From Pseudonocardia humida (GTDB lineage: Bacteria > Actinomycetota > Actinomycetes > Mycobacteriales > Pseudonocardiaceae), in NCBI RefSeq assembly GCF_023898865.1, contig NZ_JAGSOV010000050.1:1-64000 (forward strand): a stretch of 64,000 nucleotides of DNA. Direction: 5' to 3'. The notes below the pieces were generated by a model. The model was not told where the DNA came from. It was given only the letters and a program-made list of their open reading frames with translations, and made no database searches. The position numbers and the translations under genes are program-made. This document shows, one piece after another, positions 51,890 through 62,231 of the stretch (its first letter is position 1; each line of letters begins with the position of its first letter).

Positions 51890-52663
51890 GTGCCCGTCGC
51901 CCTCGCCCCGGACGGCTGTCGGATCGCCTACCAGGTGGGCGGGGCCGGTCCGCCGCTGCTGCTGCTCGCCGGGCAGGCCGGGTCGCACCGCTGGTGGACG
52001 GGCGTGCGCGCCGACTTCGAGGCCTACCGGACGACGGTGACGCTCGACTGGCGCGGCACCGGCGACAGCGACAAGCCCGACGCCCCCTTCAGCACGATCG
52101 GGTTCGCCGAGGACGCGGTGGCGGTGCTCGATGCGCTGGGGATCGAGCGGGCCGACGTCTACGGCACGTCCATGGGCGGGCGGGTGGCGCAGTGGGTCGC
52201 CGCCCGGCACCCGGACCGGGTGCGCAGGCTGGTGCTGGGCTGCACGACGCCGGGCGGGGCGCACGGCGTCGAGCGCAGCGCCGAGGTCCGCCGCTCGCTG
52301 GCCACGCCGGACGCCGAGCGCAACCGGCGGGCCCTGCTGGAGCTGATGTACACGCCGGACTGGATCGCCACCCACCCCGGCCCCTACTGGACCCTCGGCG
52401 ACCCCGACATGCCGCCGCACGCCCGCCGCCGCCACCTGCGCGCGAGTGCCGAGCACGACTCCTGGGACGCGCTCGTCGACATCACCGCGCCGACCCTCGT
52501 CCTGCACGGCGACCAGGACGTGTTCAACCCGGTCGCCAACGCCCACCTGCTCGTCGAGCGCATCCCCGACGCCCGCCTCGTGCTGCTGCCCGGGGCCCGG
52601 CACGCCTACTTCGAGGAGTGCCGGGAGACCGCGGGGCGGCTGGTGCGGGAGTTCCTCACCTGA
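51890..52663 (+). CDS. alpha/beta hydrolase
   Basis: This 257-residue protein has the full fold: oxyanion region GGAGPPLLLLAGQAGSHRWW, nucleophile elbow YGTSMGGRVAQW (Ser), acid in LVLHGDQDVFNP and the catalytic His in LPGARHAYFEEC. Its size and motifs fit small carbon-carbon or ester hydrolases of the 3-oxoadipate enol-lactonase type. The substrate is unknown. GTG 51890 follows GGACGAGGA. It overlaps the convergent DUF4230 gene by 8 bases. Confidence 0.87.
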   Translation: MPVALAPDGCRIAYQVGGAGPPLLLLAGQAGSHRWWTGVRADFEAYRTTVTLDWRGTGDSDKPDAPFSTIGFAEDAVAVLDALGIERADVYGTSMGGRVAQWVAARHPDRVRRLVLGCTTPGGAHGVERSAEVRRSLATPDAERNRRALLELMYTPDWIATHPGPYWTLGDPDMPPHARRRHLRASAEHDSWDALVDITAPTLVLHGDQDVFNPVANAHLLVERIPDARLVLLPGARHAYFEECRETAGRLVREFLT

Positions 52664-53330
52664 CGTCCGCGAACGTCACGGTGACCTGCGGGAAGCCCAG
52701 CGAGCTGGTCAGCGCGGTGAGCATCTGCCGGGTGTTCTCCTCGGCCCGGGCGGGCAGGTCGCTCTGCCGCGCGGCCTCGTCGAGCTTCTGGGTGGCGAGC
52801 AGGTAGAGCTCCTCGTCCTGCACGGGGTTGTCGGCCAGGGCGCCCCCGATGCGCTCGGCGAGGCCCCGGTCGCGGTCGACGATCCGGCTGTTCGCGGGGT
52901 CGAGGGTGGCCGCGGCGACGGTCGGCGGCGGCAGTGTGATCGTCACGGCGTCGCCGTCGGGGGAGACGGTGATCCGCTCCGGCCCGAGCCCGGAGAAGTC
53001 GACGAGGGCGTCGGCGTGGCCGGTGGCGAACAGCGTCGTGCGCTCGCCGCTGATCGCGTCGGGCACCCACGGGGTGTCCTTCTCCACGTCGACCAGCACC
53101 TGGAACGTGCCGGTGGCCGCGTGGTACTCGGAGATGTCCTCCAGCGCGACCATCAGCGGCTCGGTGCTGCGGTCGACGGTCCGCTGCTCGAAGGAGGGCA
53201 ACGAGGAGAGGACCTGCACGCCGACGAGCGCGACGATCCCGACGACGACGATCGCGACGATGGCCTTGACGGGCGTGCGGTGGGGGCGCCGGCTGTGGTC
53301 GGTGTCGGGATCGAGGGTCTGCTGCGACAT
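52656..53330 (-). CDS. DUF4230 membrane-anchored protein
   Basis: This 224-residue protein has a short cytoplasmic tail, one membrane segment (VKAIVAIVVVGIVALVGVQVL, about residues 21-41) and an external domain with AATGTFQVLVDVEKDTPWVPDAISGERTTLFATGHADALVDFSGL. That is the DUF4230 pattern. The function of the family is not known. The ATG at 53330 has AGAGGGAGA upstream. Confidence 0.8.
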   Translation of the reverse strand: MSQQTLDPDTDHSRRPHRTPVKAIVAIVVVGIVALVGVQVLSSLPSFEQRTVDRSTEPLMVALEDISEYHAATGTFQVLVDVEKDTPWVPDAISGERTTLFATGHADALVDFSGLGPERITVSPDGDAVTITLPPPTVAAATLDPANSRIVDRDRGLAERIGGALADNPVQDEELYLLATQKLDEAARQSDLPARAEENTRQMLTALTSSLGFPQVTVTFADVR

Positions 53331-53937
53331 GCGGATCTCCCTCTGGGTCGGTGCTCGCGAGGGGTTCCCGTCCGGGGCTGGTTCTACGCGCGTGGCCGGG
53401 GGCGGCTTGGTTCCCGCTGCCGCGCCGCTTCCGTTCCTCGGCGCCGGCGCGCCTGCGGTTCGGGTCGGCTTGCCCTTGACTACCCGACTCCTTTGCGAGA
53501 ATTCGAGTAGGCGGTGCCGGAGGCGATTTCGGGTTCAGCGCGCAGACGGCTTCCACAGGCTATCAGTAGCCACCGCCAATCTTATGGCGAACGGTTAGAT
53601 GGTGGCCTGGCCCCCGCTTGCTTCGATATCATCGAATACACGTTCGAGGCTCCGGGGTGGTCGGTGCGCCAGCACCCGGACGGGCGGATCACGTGGACGA
53701 CGCCGACCGGGCACGCGTATACGAGCGATCCCTTCGACTACCGCGGCGACGACGGGCCCGACCCGGCGACCTACGTCCCGGCGGCCCAGTCCACGCCCGC
53801 AGGCACCGCCGCCGACCGCCGACGCCCACCCGCCCTTCTGGGACCGGAGGTACGAGAGCCGGTCACGCTGCCCGCCACGTGCCCCCGGACGGATGGGCTG
53901 CATCGCTCGGGCCGGCTGGCGTGGCACGATGAGCCGG
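53331..53937. other. stretch with a gene remnant and no intact gene
   Basis: Between the DUF4230 gene and the AraC gene I find no intact gene. The right half contains the 13E12-type HNH remnant listed at 53640-53790. The left half has no recognised feature. Confidence 0.55.
53640..53790 (+). pseudogene. C-terminal remnant of a 13E12-type HNH endonuclease
   Basis: The frame reads APGWSVRQHPDGRITWTTP then GHAYTSDPFDYRG, the highly conserved last block of actinobacterial DUF222/13E12-repeat HNH endonucleases. The HNH core and the DUF222 part are missing upstream and there is no start. These genes form a multicopy family that often recombines, so this is most likely a leftover from deletion between copies. 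Confidence 0.72.
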
Positions 53938-54387
53938 GTGACGGGAAGACCCGACGCCGCGCAGCGCCTGCGCGATCTCGCGCTGCTGCGTCGTGTCCGC
54001 GACCGGATCGACCGCGAGTACGCGCAGCCGTTGGACGTGGAGGCGCTCGCCAGGGGCGTCAACATGTCGGCCGGGCACCTGAGCCGCCAGTTCCGGCTCG
54101 CCTACGGCGAGTCGCCGTACTCCTACCTGATGACGCGGCGCATCGAGCGCGCGATGGCGCTGCTGCGTCGCGGCGACCTCAGCGTCACCGAGGTGTGCTT
54201 CACCGTCGGGTGCTCCTCGCTGGGCACCTTCAGCACCCGCTTCGCCGAGCTGGTCGGGGTGCCGCCCAGCGTCTACCGCCGGGAGGCGGCGGAGGAGGCG
54301 GCGGGGATGCCGCCGTGCGTGGCGAAGCAGGTGACCAGACCGATCAGGAATCGAGAAGCACCGGCCCCCGCGCCGCACCTAGCGTGA
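53938..54387 (+). CDS. AraC-family transcriptional regulator
   Basis: This 149-residue protein consists almost entirely of an AraC/XylS DNA-binding domain: IDREYAQPLDVEALARGVNMSAGHLSRQFRLAYGESPYSYL and TRRIERAMALLRRGDLSVTEVCFTVGCSSLGTFSTRFAELVGVPPS. There is no ligand domain. It is followed 5 bases later by a VOC gene, a pairing common in actinobacteria. CACGAT at 53925-53930 lies 7 bases before the GTG, so a leaderless start is likely; ATG 53929 is in frame as alternative. Confidence 0.87.
   Translation: MTGRPDAAQRLRDLALLRRVRDRIDREYAQPLDVEALARGVNMSAGHLSRQFRLAYGESPYSYLMTRRIERAMALLRRGDLSVTEVCFTVGCSSLGTFSTRFAELVGVPPSVYRREAAEEAAGMPPCVAKQVTRPIRNREAPAPAPHLA
54380..54385 (+). promoter_or_regulatory. 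-10 box inside the AraC gene end
   Basis: TAGCGT ends 7 bases before the ATG at 54393. It lies within the last codons of the AraC gene, so the VOC gene may also be transcribed separately as a leaderless message. Confidence 0.5.
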
Positions 54388-54392
54388 CCGCC

Positions 54393-54803
54393 ATGGACCT
54401 CACCATCCACCAGGCCTTCCTCCCGCACGAGGACCCGGAGGCCACGCTGACCTTCTACCGCGACACCCTCGGCTTCGAGGTGCGCAACGACGTCGAGTAC
54501 GGCGGGGTGCACTGGATCACCGTCGGGCCGCCCGGCCAGCCCGACACGTCCATCGTGCTGGCCCCGCCGGCCGCCGACCCCGGCATCACCGACGACGAGC
54601 GCAAGACCATCACCGAGATGATGGCCAAGGGCACCTACGCCGGCATCAACCTGGCGACGAAGGACCTCGACGGCACGTTCGAAAGGCTGCAGTCCGGCGA
54701 CGCCGAGGTCGTTCAGGAACCCACCGACCAGCCGTGGGGCGTGCGCGACTGCGCGTTCCGCGACCCCGCCGGCAACATGATCCGCATCTTCGAGGTGCGC
54801 TGA
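54393..54803 (+). CDS. VOC-family (glyoxalase/bleomycin resistance) protein
   Basis: This 136-residue protein has the two-module VOC layout: DPEATLTFYRDTLGFEVRNDVEYGGVHWITVG, then the second module with VQEPTDQPWGVRDCAFRDPAGNMIRIFEV, including the terminal Glu that often binds metal. It could be a ring-cleaving dioxygenase, a glyoxalase relative or a binding protein. The AraC gene upstream probably controls it. The UvrA-like gene follows after 32 bases. Confidence 0.87.
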   Translation: MDLTIHQAFLPHEDPEATLTFYRDTLGFEVRNDVEYGGVHWITVGPPGQPDTSIVLAPPAADPGITDDERKTITEMMAKGTYAGINLATKDLDGTFERLQSGDAEVVQEPTDQPWGVRDCAFRDPAGNMIRIFEVR

Positions 54804-54835
54804 TCCGTCCCGCCGCCCCGACCCCTGGAGACCCC

Positions 54836-57223
<2,388 letters not shown>

Positions 57224-57280
57224 GGCCGGGGCCACCGACCGTCGCGCAACGGCTGGTGGCACCCCGACGACCTAGATCAC

Positions 57281-58675
57281 GTGGACCTGCCGAGCCTGCG
57301 CGCCCTGCCCCTCTTCGACGGCCTGACCGACGCCCAGCTCGTCGAGCTGGCCGCCGCCGGCGCGGAGGTGCGCATCACGCCGGGCGTCGCGCTGTTCGGC
57401 GAGGGCGAGCCCGCCGACTCCTGGTGGGTGCTCGTCGAGGGTGCCGTCGACCTCGTGCGCCGGATCGGGCGCGAGACCGCCGTCGTCGGGCGGATGGACG
57501 TGCCGGGCCGGTGGGCGGGCGGGTTCCGGGCGTGGGACCAGCACGGCGTCTACCTCGCGACCGGGCGCGGCGCGCTCGACGGGTGGCTGCTGCGGGTGCC
57601 CGCCGACGTGCTGCGCGACCGGACCAGCGCGTGGTTCCCGTTCGGCGCCCACCTGGTGGAAGGGGTGTTCGGCACCGCGCGCGCGATCGAGTCGACGGCG
57701 CGCCAGCGCGCCTCCCTGCTCACCCTGGGCACGCTCGCCGCCGGTCTCGCCCACGAGATCAACAACCCGGCGGCCGCCGCGGCCAGGGCGTCGGCCGCGC
57801 TGGAGGAGGCGACCGGTGCGCTGGTCTCGTCGGTGGTCCGGCTCGTCGACGGCGGGGTGTCGGGCGCGCAGTTCGGTGCGATCGAGGCGCTGCGCCGCGA
57901 GATCGCGCCACCGGCCGAGGCCCTCGGTCCGCTGGCCATGGCCGATCACGAGGACGCCCTGACCGACTGGCTCGCCGACCACGACGTCGACCGCGACTGG
58001 ATGATCGCGCCGGCGCTCGCCGCCGCCGGTGTCGACCAGGCGTGGTGCGACCGGGCCGCCGAGGTGCTCGCCGGACCGACGCTCGCGCCGGGCCTGGAGT
58101 GGGTCGCGAGCACGCTGTCCGTGGCGGCCCTGCTCGCGGAGGTGAAGGACTCGACCCGCCGGGTGTCCGAGCTCGTCGCCGCGGTCAAGTCCTACTCCCA
58201 GATGGACCGCGCCTCGCTGCAGCACGTCGACGTCCAGGAGGGGCTGGAGAGCACCCTGGTCATGCTCGGCCACAAGACGGGACCCGGGATCCAGGTCGTG
58301 CGCCGCTACGGCGCCGCCGTCCCCCGGATCGAGGCGTACGCCGGCGAGCTCAACCAGGTGTGGACGAACCTCGTCGACAATGCGCTCGACGCGATGGACG
58401 GCTCGGGCACGCTGCGGATCGAGACCCGGTCCGAAGGCGCCGACGTCGTCGTCGAGATCTCCGACACCGGACCGGGGATGGCGCCGGACGTGGCGGCCCG
58501 CGCCTTCGAGGCCTTCTTCACCACCAAGGAGGTCGGCAAGGGCACCGGCCTCGGTCTCGACACCGCCCGCCGCATCGTGGTCGACCGCCACGGCGGCGGG
58601 ATCGAGATCGACGCCCGGCCGGGGGAGACGGTGCTCCGGGTGCGGATCCCCGTCCGGTCGCGGGCGGGCGGCTGA
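57281..58675 (+). CDS. sensor histidine kinase with cyclic-nucleotide-binding domain
   Basis: This 464-residue soluble protein has an N-terminal cNMP-binding-like domain (about 1-120: FDGLTDAQLVELAAAGAEVRI and FGEGEPADSWWVLVEGAVDLV), a long helical linker and a kinase core. The phospho-acceptor box is LAHEINNP (about 160), the N box is NLVDNALDAM, and the G boxes are DTGPGM and GKGTGLGLD. There are no membrane segments. No response regulator gene is adjacent. The stop is overlapped by the ATG of the broken winged-helix gene (TGATG). Confidence 0.87.
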   Translation: MDLPSLRALPLFDGLTDAQLVELAAAGAEVRITPGVALFGEGEPADSWWVLVEGAVDLVRRIGRETAVVGRMDVPGRWAGGFRAWDQHGVYLATGRGALDGWLLRVPADVLRDRTSAWFPFGAHLVEGVFGTARAIESTARQRASLLTLGTLAAGLAHEINNPAAAAARASAALEEATGALVSSVVRLVDGGVSGAQFGAIEALRREIAPPAEALGPLAMADHEDALTDWLADHDVDRDWMIAPALAAAGVDQAWCDRAAEVLAGPTLAPGLEWVASTLSVAALLAEVKDSTRRVSELVAAVKSYSQMDRASLQHVDVQEGLESTLVMLGHKTGPGIQVVRRYGAAVPRIEAYAGELNQVWTNLVDNALDAMDGSGTLRIETRSEGADVVVEISDTGPGMAPDVAARAFEAFFTTKEVGKGTGLGLDTARRIVVDRHGGGIEIDARPGETVLRVRIPVRSRAGG

Positions 58676-58912
58676 TGCCGCCGCGGGGCTCGTCGACGCT
58701 CACCGACCTGGCCGCGGTGCTCGGGTCGGCAAGGCCGCGGGGAGCGTGGTGGCCCGGCAGCTGGAGACGGCCGGGATGGCCGAGCGGGTGCCCGGGGGCG
58801 GCCGCGCCCACCGCTACACGAGCGCATCCCCGACCGGAGGTACCGGAACGGCGACCGGATCCCGCTCTGGCGGCACGTGCTGCAGGTCTTCCGGCTCGGC
58901 ATCGGCCGGTAG
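58675..58912 (+). pseudogene. winged-helix regulator-like gene with two frameshifts
   Basis: Three consecutive segments in three frames join into one protein-like string. Frame 1 from ATG 58675 gives MPPRGSSTLTDLAAVLG; from 58725 frame 2 gives GKAAGSVVARQLETAGMAER and GGGRAHRYTS; from 58826 frame 3 gives PDRRYRNGDRIPLWRHVLQV up to a stop at 58910-58912. LTDLAAVLGVGKAAGSVVARQLETAGMAERV has the spacing of a winged helix-turn-helix. The ATG overlaps the kinase stop, so the parent gene was coupled to it. Either this is a decayed gene or the assembly has two indels here. Confidence 0.6.
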
Positions 58913-58990
58913 CGGGTGGGCACTGGCGGATGGCCGCCACCCGATCGACACGCTCACCGACGATCCGCACCGCGCCCCTAGCATGCCCGG

Positions 58991-59446
58991 ATGGTTTCCG
59001 TCCTCATCGAGGATCTTCCCCCCGACACCGCGGACTTCTTCCACCGACGCGCCCGTCGGACGGGCGCCGCGTCGGTCACCGAGCACATCCGGCACGAGCT
59101 GATCACCCTGGCGACCGAGCGGGCCCCCATCGACAACGTGGTGGACTTCGCCCGGGAGAACCCCACCCGCCGCCTCCCCCCACCGGAGATCGACCGGGAC
59201 GCGACGGCGCTGGCGAACGCCTACGCCCTACCGGCCGAGGCCTGGGACACGCTGTGCCTGCGTGCGGCCGCGACGGGAGTTCCGGTCAGCGAGTACGTCC
59301 GCGGCGAGCTCGTCGCGTTGTCCCGCCGGACCACGACCGAGGACCTCATGTGGCAGTTCGTCGAGGCGAAGGAGGCCGACCCGAACTCCGACGTGGACCT
59401 CGACGCCATCCGCGACGCGATCCGGTACGCCCGCGGCGAGGACTGA
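58991..59446 (+). CDS. protein with two ribbon-helix-helix antitoxin-like domains
   Basis: This 151-residue protein seems to contain two RHH-type halves. The first is VSVLIEDLPPDTADFFHRRARRTGAASVTEHIRHELITLA (about 2-42). The second starts at about residue 77: LPAEAWDTLCLRAAATGVPVSEYVRGELVALSRR. An acidic tail follows. Both resemble FitA/VapB antitoxins, which are normally single-domain dimers; a tandem copy would act as a built-in dimer. No toxin gene is next to it. TAGCAT at 58979-58984 is 6 bases before the ATG, so it is probably leaderless. Confidence 0.68.
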   Translation: MVSVLIEDLPPDTADFFHRRARRTGAASVTEHIRHELITLATERAPIDNVVDFARENPTRRLPPPEIDRDATALANAYALPAEAWDTLCLRAAATGVPVSEYVRGELVALSRRTTTEDLMWQFVEAKEADPNSDVDLDAIRDAIRYARGED

Positions 59447-60378
59447 CCGACGGAGCCGCGTCCGGAGCGACGCGGACGGCCACGAGATCGGTCCCTCATC
59501 CTGTTCCAGCAGATGAGGGGCCGTGTCGTGTGGTCACCGCGAGGGTGCCCCCGGCAGGATTCGAACCTGCGCTCCCGCCTCCGGAGGGTCCGCTTCGCCG
59601 TCGCTCAAGTCGACTACCTGCAATAATGTTCCGTCCGGCATCGCTGGTTCGGCTCCAACCGACCACGTTCAACCCTGGTTCGCACCACGAGCCGCACCAT
59701 GCCGCTGGAGAAGATCAGCCAGTTGATGGACGCTCGAACGGCGTAGCGCGTGCGTGTTCGAGAAGTTCGGCAGCTCGATCGCGCGTCCCCTGCCCTCGAT
59801 CCCTATGGGCGACTACGAGCGTGGCGCGGTGCCTCCGCCCGGACCCTGTGCCCGCCTATATCCACTCTGTGGCCCGTCTCGCCGTCGAGTTGCACGTCGG
59901 GTTGCATGCAGGGCACCGTCAGTTGTCACGACCTTTGGGCGGCTCCCGGGCCCCGAGCCATCGGCGTGCCATCCGTCATGAGCTGTGCCAAGTTGCCCGC
60001 GGCGCCCCGTCGATCCTGGTATGTGGCCCAGCCCCGCCGAGTGCCGACACGGTGACCAGCCAACTGTGTTGAAGCCTTCTCTACTTGTTCAAGGCAGCGC
60101 CTGCGCCGCCGCTGTCAGGGCTATGCCCGATGACCCGCATGAGCGGTACGACGGGGCGTTCGGCCTCCGGCCGGCCCCCGCCGGACCGCGCGGGTCAAGT
60201 CAGAGGACCTACATCTAATGCATCTAGTGAACCCTTGCCAACCTGGCTCGGCCTGGTCAGCGGGTGCGCGGCGTGGCGTGACCACAAATGGGTGGAGCTC
60301 CTGGTAGACGGGCGATTGCTGAGATCAATCCGCCTGACCAGGAGCTTCAAGGTGCTGTTCTACCCGTCCGGGATGACC
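59447..60378. other. gene-free stretch containing a tRNA scar
   Basis: No credible gene is present. The open frames across 59540-59600 that translate to PPAGFEP or GRIRTC are readings of tRNA sequence. Right of 59588 the sequence is presumably the interior of a decayed integrative element, less uniformly GC-rich than the rest (for example GACCTACATCTAATGCATCT around 60210). Confidence 0.6.
59546..59588 (-). pseudogene. 3' half of tRNA-Arg(CCG), attachment-site scar
   Basis: On the minus strand the sequence has the anticodon loop CTCCGGA (anticodon CCG), the 3' anticodon stem GGCGG, a four-base variable region, a perfect T arm GCAGG-TTCGAAT-CCTGC, then the 3' acceptor strand CGGGGGC and A73 at 59546. 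Upstream of the loop only two of five stem pairs remain, and no D arm or 5' acceptor strand is found. The retained part, anticodon loop to 3' end, is exactly what tyrosine integrases duplicate on insertion. Confidence 0.8.
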
Positions 60379-60471
60379 GAGGAGCTCGCCCGGCCCGGCC
60401 TCGGGCACCGGGAGGTCGAGGAGCGCCTCGTTCTCAGGGCCGCCGTACTGCGTGAAGCCGTATGCCTTCAT
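60379..60471 (-). pseudogene. N-terminal stub of a zinc-type alcohol dehydrogenase/quinone oxidoreductase
   Basis: From ATG 60471 the frame reads MKAYGFTQYGGPENEALLDL then PVPEAGPGELL, the standard first 31 residues of NADP-dependent MDR-family oxidoreductases. The expected continuation (VRV.A.GVNP.D) is absent and unrelated residues follow to a stop at 60325. The gene was cut at about 60379. Confidence 0.75.
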
Positions 60472-60505
60472 GCGGCAATTGAAGCCCGGGCGTCGGGGAT
60501 GCGGC

Positions 60506-60904
60506 TCAGAACATGCCGTGCGGGTTCGCGGGCTCCTCGGGAACCGGCTGCACGACGTCCCAGTGCTCGACCACGAGACCGTCCTGGATGCGCAGGATGT
60601 CGACGGCGGCGACGTCACCCGTCGGCAGGGCGATGCGGTTGTGGACGGCGACCAGGGGGTCGTCGGCGATGATCCGCCGGACGTCCGTGCCGGCCTCCAG
60701 CAGCGCCTTTCCCGCGGGTGTGCGGAAGAAGTCGCCGAAGGCCTGCAGCCCGGTGGCCGTGGCGGGATCGTGGGCCACCCTCGGGTTGTGCGAGACGAAG
60801 TCCGGGTGCAGCAGCGCGAGGGCGCCGTCGAGGTCGTCTGCGTCGAGCAGGGCGAAGAGATCCAGCACCAGGTTCCGGTTGACGTCGACTGTGGACGAGG
60901 TCAT
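60506..60904 (-). CDS. SnoaL-like / NTF2-fold protein
   Basis: This 132-residue protein has the alpha+beta cone fold pattern of the SnoaL-like family: LVLDLFALLDADDLDGALALLHPDFVSHNP, a helical middle, then VAVHNRIALPTGDVAAVDILRIQDGLVVEHWDVVQPVP. Members hold small hydrophobic ligands and some are cyclases or isomerases. ATG 60904 has GGGAGGA upstream. It is divergent from sigJ, whose product also ends in a SnoaL-like domain, so it is a candidate member of the SigJ regulon. Confidence 0.85.
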   Translation of the reverse strand: MTSSTVDVNRNLVLDLFALLDADDLDGALALLHPDFVSHNPRVAHDPATATGLQAFGDFFRTPAGKALLEAGTDVRRIIADDPLVAVHNRIALPTGDVAAVDILRIQDGLVVEHWDVVQPVPEEPANPHGMF

Positions 60905-60954
60905 GGGTGTCCTCCCTGTGGGTTTCGACCACACGACGCGCGGCGGCTCCCGAA

Positions 60955-60982
60955 CGTCACACGCCCGGTGGTGGTAGACGTC
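60955..60982 (+). promoter_or_regulatory. ECF41-type promoter in front of sigJ
   Basis: CGTCACA (60955-60961), a 17-base spacer and CGTC (60979-60982) match the ECF41 promoter pattern TGTCACA-N16-CGTC. The GTG at 60988 follows after 5 bases, which fits a leaderless transcript. It suggests that SigJ activates its own gene. Confidence 0.6.
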
Positions 60983-60987
60983 GTGGT

Positions 60988-61860
60988 GTGACGAGCGACC
61001 CGGTCTTCGAGGGCCATCGGCAGGTGCTCTTCGGGGCGGCGTACCGGATGCTCGGCACCCGGGCGGACGCGGAGGACGTGCTGCAGGAGGCGTGGCTGCG
61101 TTGGAACCGGATCGACCGCGACGAGGTGGACGAGCCGCGCGCGTACCTGTTCCGGCTGGTCACGCGGCTGGCGCTGGACCAGCTCCGGCGGGTGAAGGCC
61201 AGGCGCGAGGCGTACGTCGGTCCGTGGCTGCCGGAGCCCCTCCTCACGTCGCCGGGGGCCGAGGAGAGCACCGAGCTGACCGAGTCGCTGTCGATGGGCC
61301 TGCTCGTCGTGCTGGAGTCGCTCACCCCGGTCGAACGCGCGGTCTTCGTCCTGCGCGAGGCGTTCGGGTTCTCCCACGCCGAGATCGCGGAGATGACCGG
61401 CCGCACGGAGCGCGCCGTCCGCCAGCTCGCGTACCGGGCGCGCCGGCACGTCGATGCCCGCCGGCCGCGCCGGGCGGCCACCCCCGCGGAGCACCGCGAG
61501 GTGACCGAACGGTTCCTGGCCGCGGCGATCGGCGGTGACCTCGCCGCGCTGCTCTCCGTCCTCGCCCCCGACGTCGCGTTCGTCGCCGACGCGGACGGCA
61601 GATCGGAGACGCCCAGGCAGCCCGTGCGCGGAGCCCGCGAGGTGGCCGAGTACTTCGTCTCCGTGGTCCCGTTCTGGCCACCGCACCTCGGCGTCGAGAT
61701 CATCCCCGTGAACGGCGGCCCTGGCGCCCTGATCACCACGGACGGGCGGCCGTTCCTGGTCTTCTCCTTCGACATCGACCCGGCCGACGGCCGATTGCGG
61801 GAGATCGACGCGGTGCTCAACCCCGCCAAGCTCCCCGGCCGTGACCGCGTGGAGCGATGA
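60988..61860 (+). CDS. sigJ: ECF sigma factor SigJ (ECF41 group)
   Basis: This 290-residue sigma factor has region 2 (GHRQVLFGAAYRMLGTRADAEDVLQEAWLRW) and region 4 (LTPVERAVFVLREAFGFSHAEIAEMTGRTERAVRQLAYRAR). It has the SnoaL-like C-terminal extension of about 110 residues that marks the ECF41 group and replaces a separate anti-sigma factor. Family landmarks visible are WLPEP in the linker and NPAKL near the end, close to the reported NPDKL. The C-terminal domain is known in related proteins to modulate activity. It has its own matching promoter and is divergent from a SnoaL-like gene. Confidence 0.9.
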   Translation: MTSDPVFEGHRQVLFGAAYRMLGTRADAEDVLQEAWLRWNRIDRDEVDEPRAYLFRLVTRLALDQLRRVKARREAYVGPWLPEPLLTSPGAEESTELTESLSMGLLVVLESLTPVERAVFVLREAFGFSHAEIAEMTGRTERAVRQLAYRARRHVDARRPRRAATPAEHREVTERFLAAAIGGDLAALLSVLAPDVAFVADADGRSETPRQPVRGAREVAEYFVSVVPFWPPHLGVEIIPVNGGPGALITTDGRPFLVFSFDIDPADGRLREIDAVLNPAKLPGRDRVER

Positions 61861-61923
61861 TTCCGGGCCATCGCGTGCGACTCGTCTCCTGACCCGATCC
61901 ACCGACCTCCCAGGAGGAACACG

Positions 61924-62230
61924 ATGCCGACCCTCACCGTCCCGGGCGCACACCTGTACTACGAGGTGCGCGGCACCGGCCCGCTCGTGGTGCTCGCAGG
62001 CGCCCCGATGCACGCGGAATCGTTCGCGCCGCTCGCCGACCTGCTCGCCGCGGACCACACCGTGGTCACCACCGACCCCCGTGGCATGAAGCGCAGCCCG
62101 CTCGACGATCCCGACCAGGACTCGACCGAGCTCCGGGCGGACGACCTCGTCCGCCTCATCGCCCACGTCGACGCCGGACCGGCCGCGGTGTTCGCTTCGA
62201 GCGGTGGTGCGGTCACGGCGCTTGCCCTCG
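61924..62230 (+). pseudogene. alpha/beta hydrolase, truncated at 3' end
   Basis: The gene starts well, with CCAGGAGGAACACG before ATG 61924. It reads PTLTVPGAHLYYEVRGTGPL, DHTVVTTDPRGMKRS and FASSGGAVTALALVQ, where the nucleophile elbow FASSGG lies. After about 102 residues the family pattern stops and the frame runs on without homology. The acid and His of the triad are missing. The cut coincides with the start of an unrelated fragment at 62232, so a deletion joined two genes here. Confidence 0.7.
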
Positions 62231-62231
62231 T

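Noticed and set aside
59546..59640. A complete tRNA gene on the minus strand.
   Set aside because: The 5' acceptor strand, D arm and most of the 5' anticodon stem are missing, so only the 3' half exists.
59523..59726. Small open frames translating to GRIRTC or PPAGFEP.
   Set aside because: These are reverse readings of the tRNA T arm (TTCGAAT with GCAGG/CCTGC stem), a well-known false-gene pattern.
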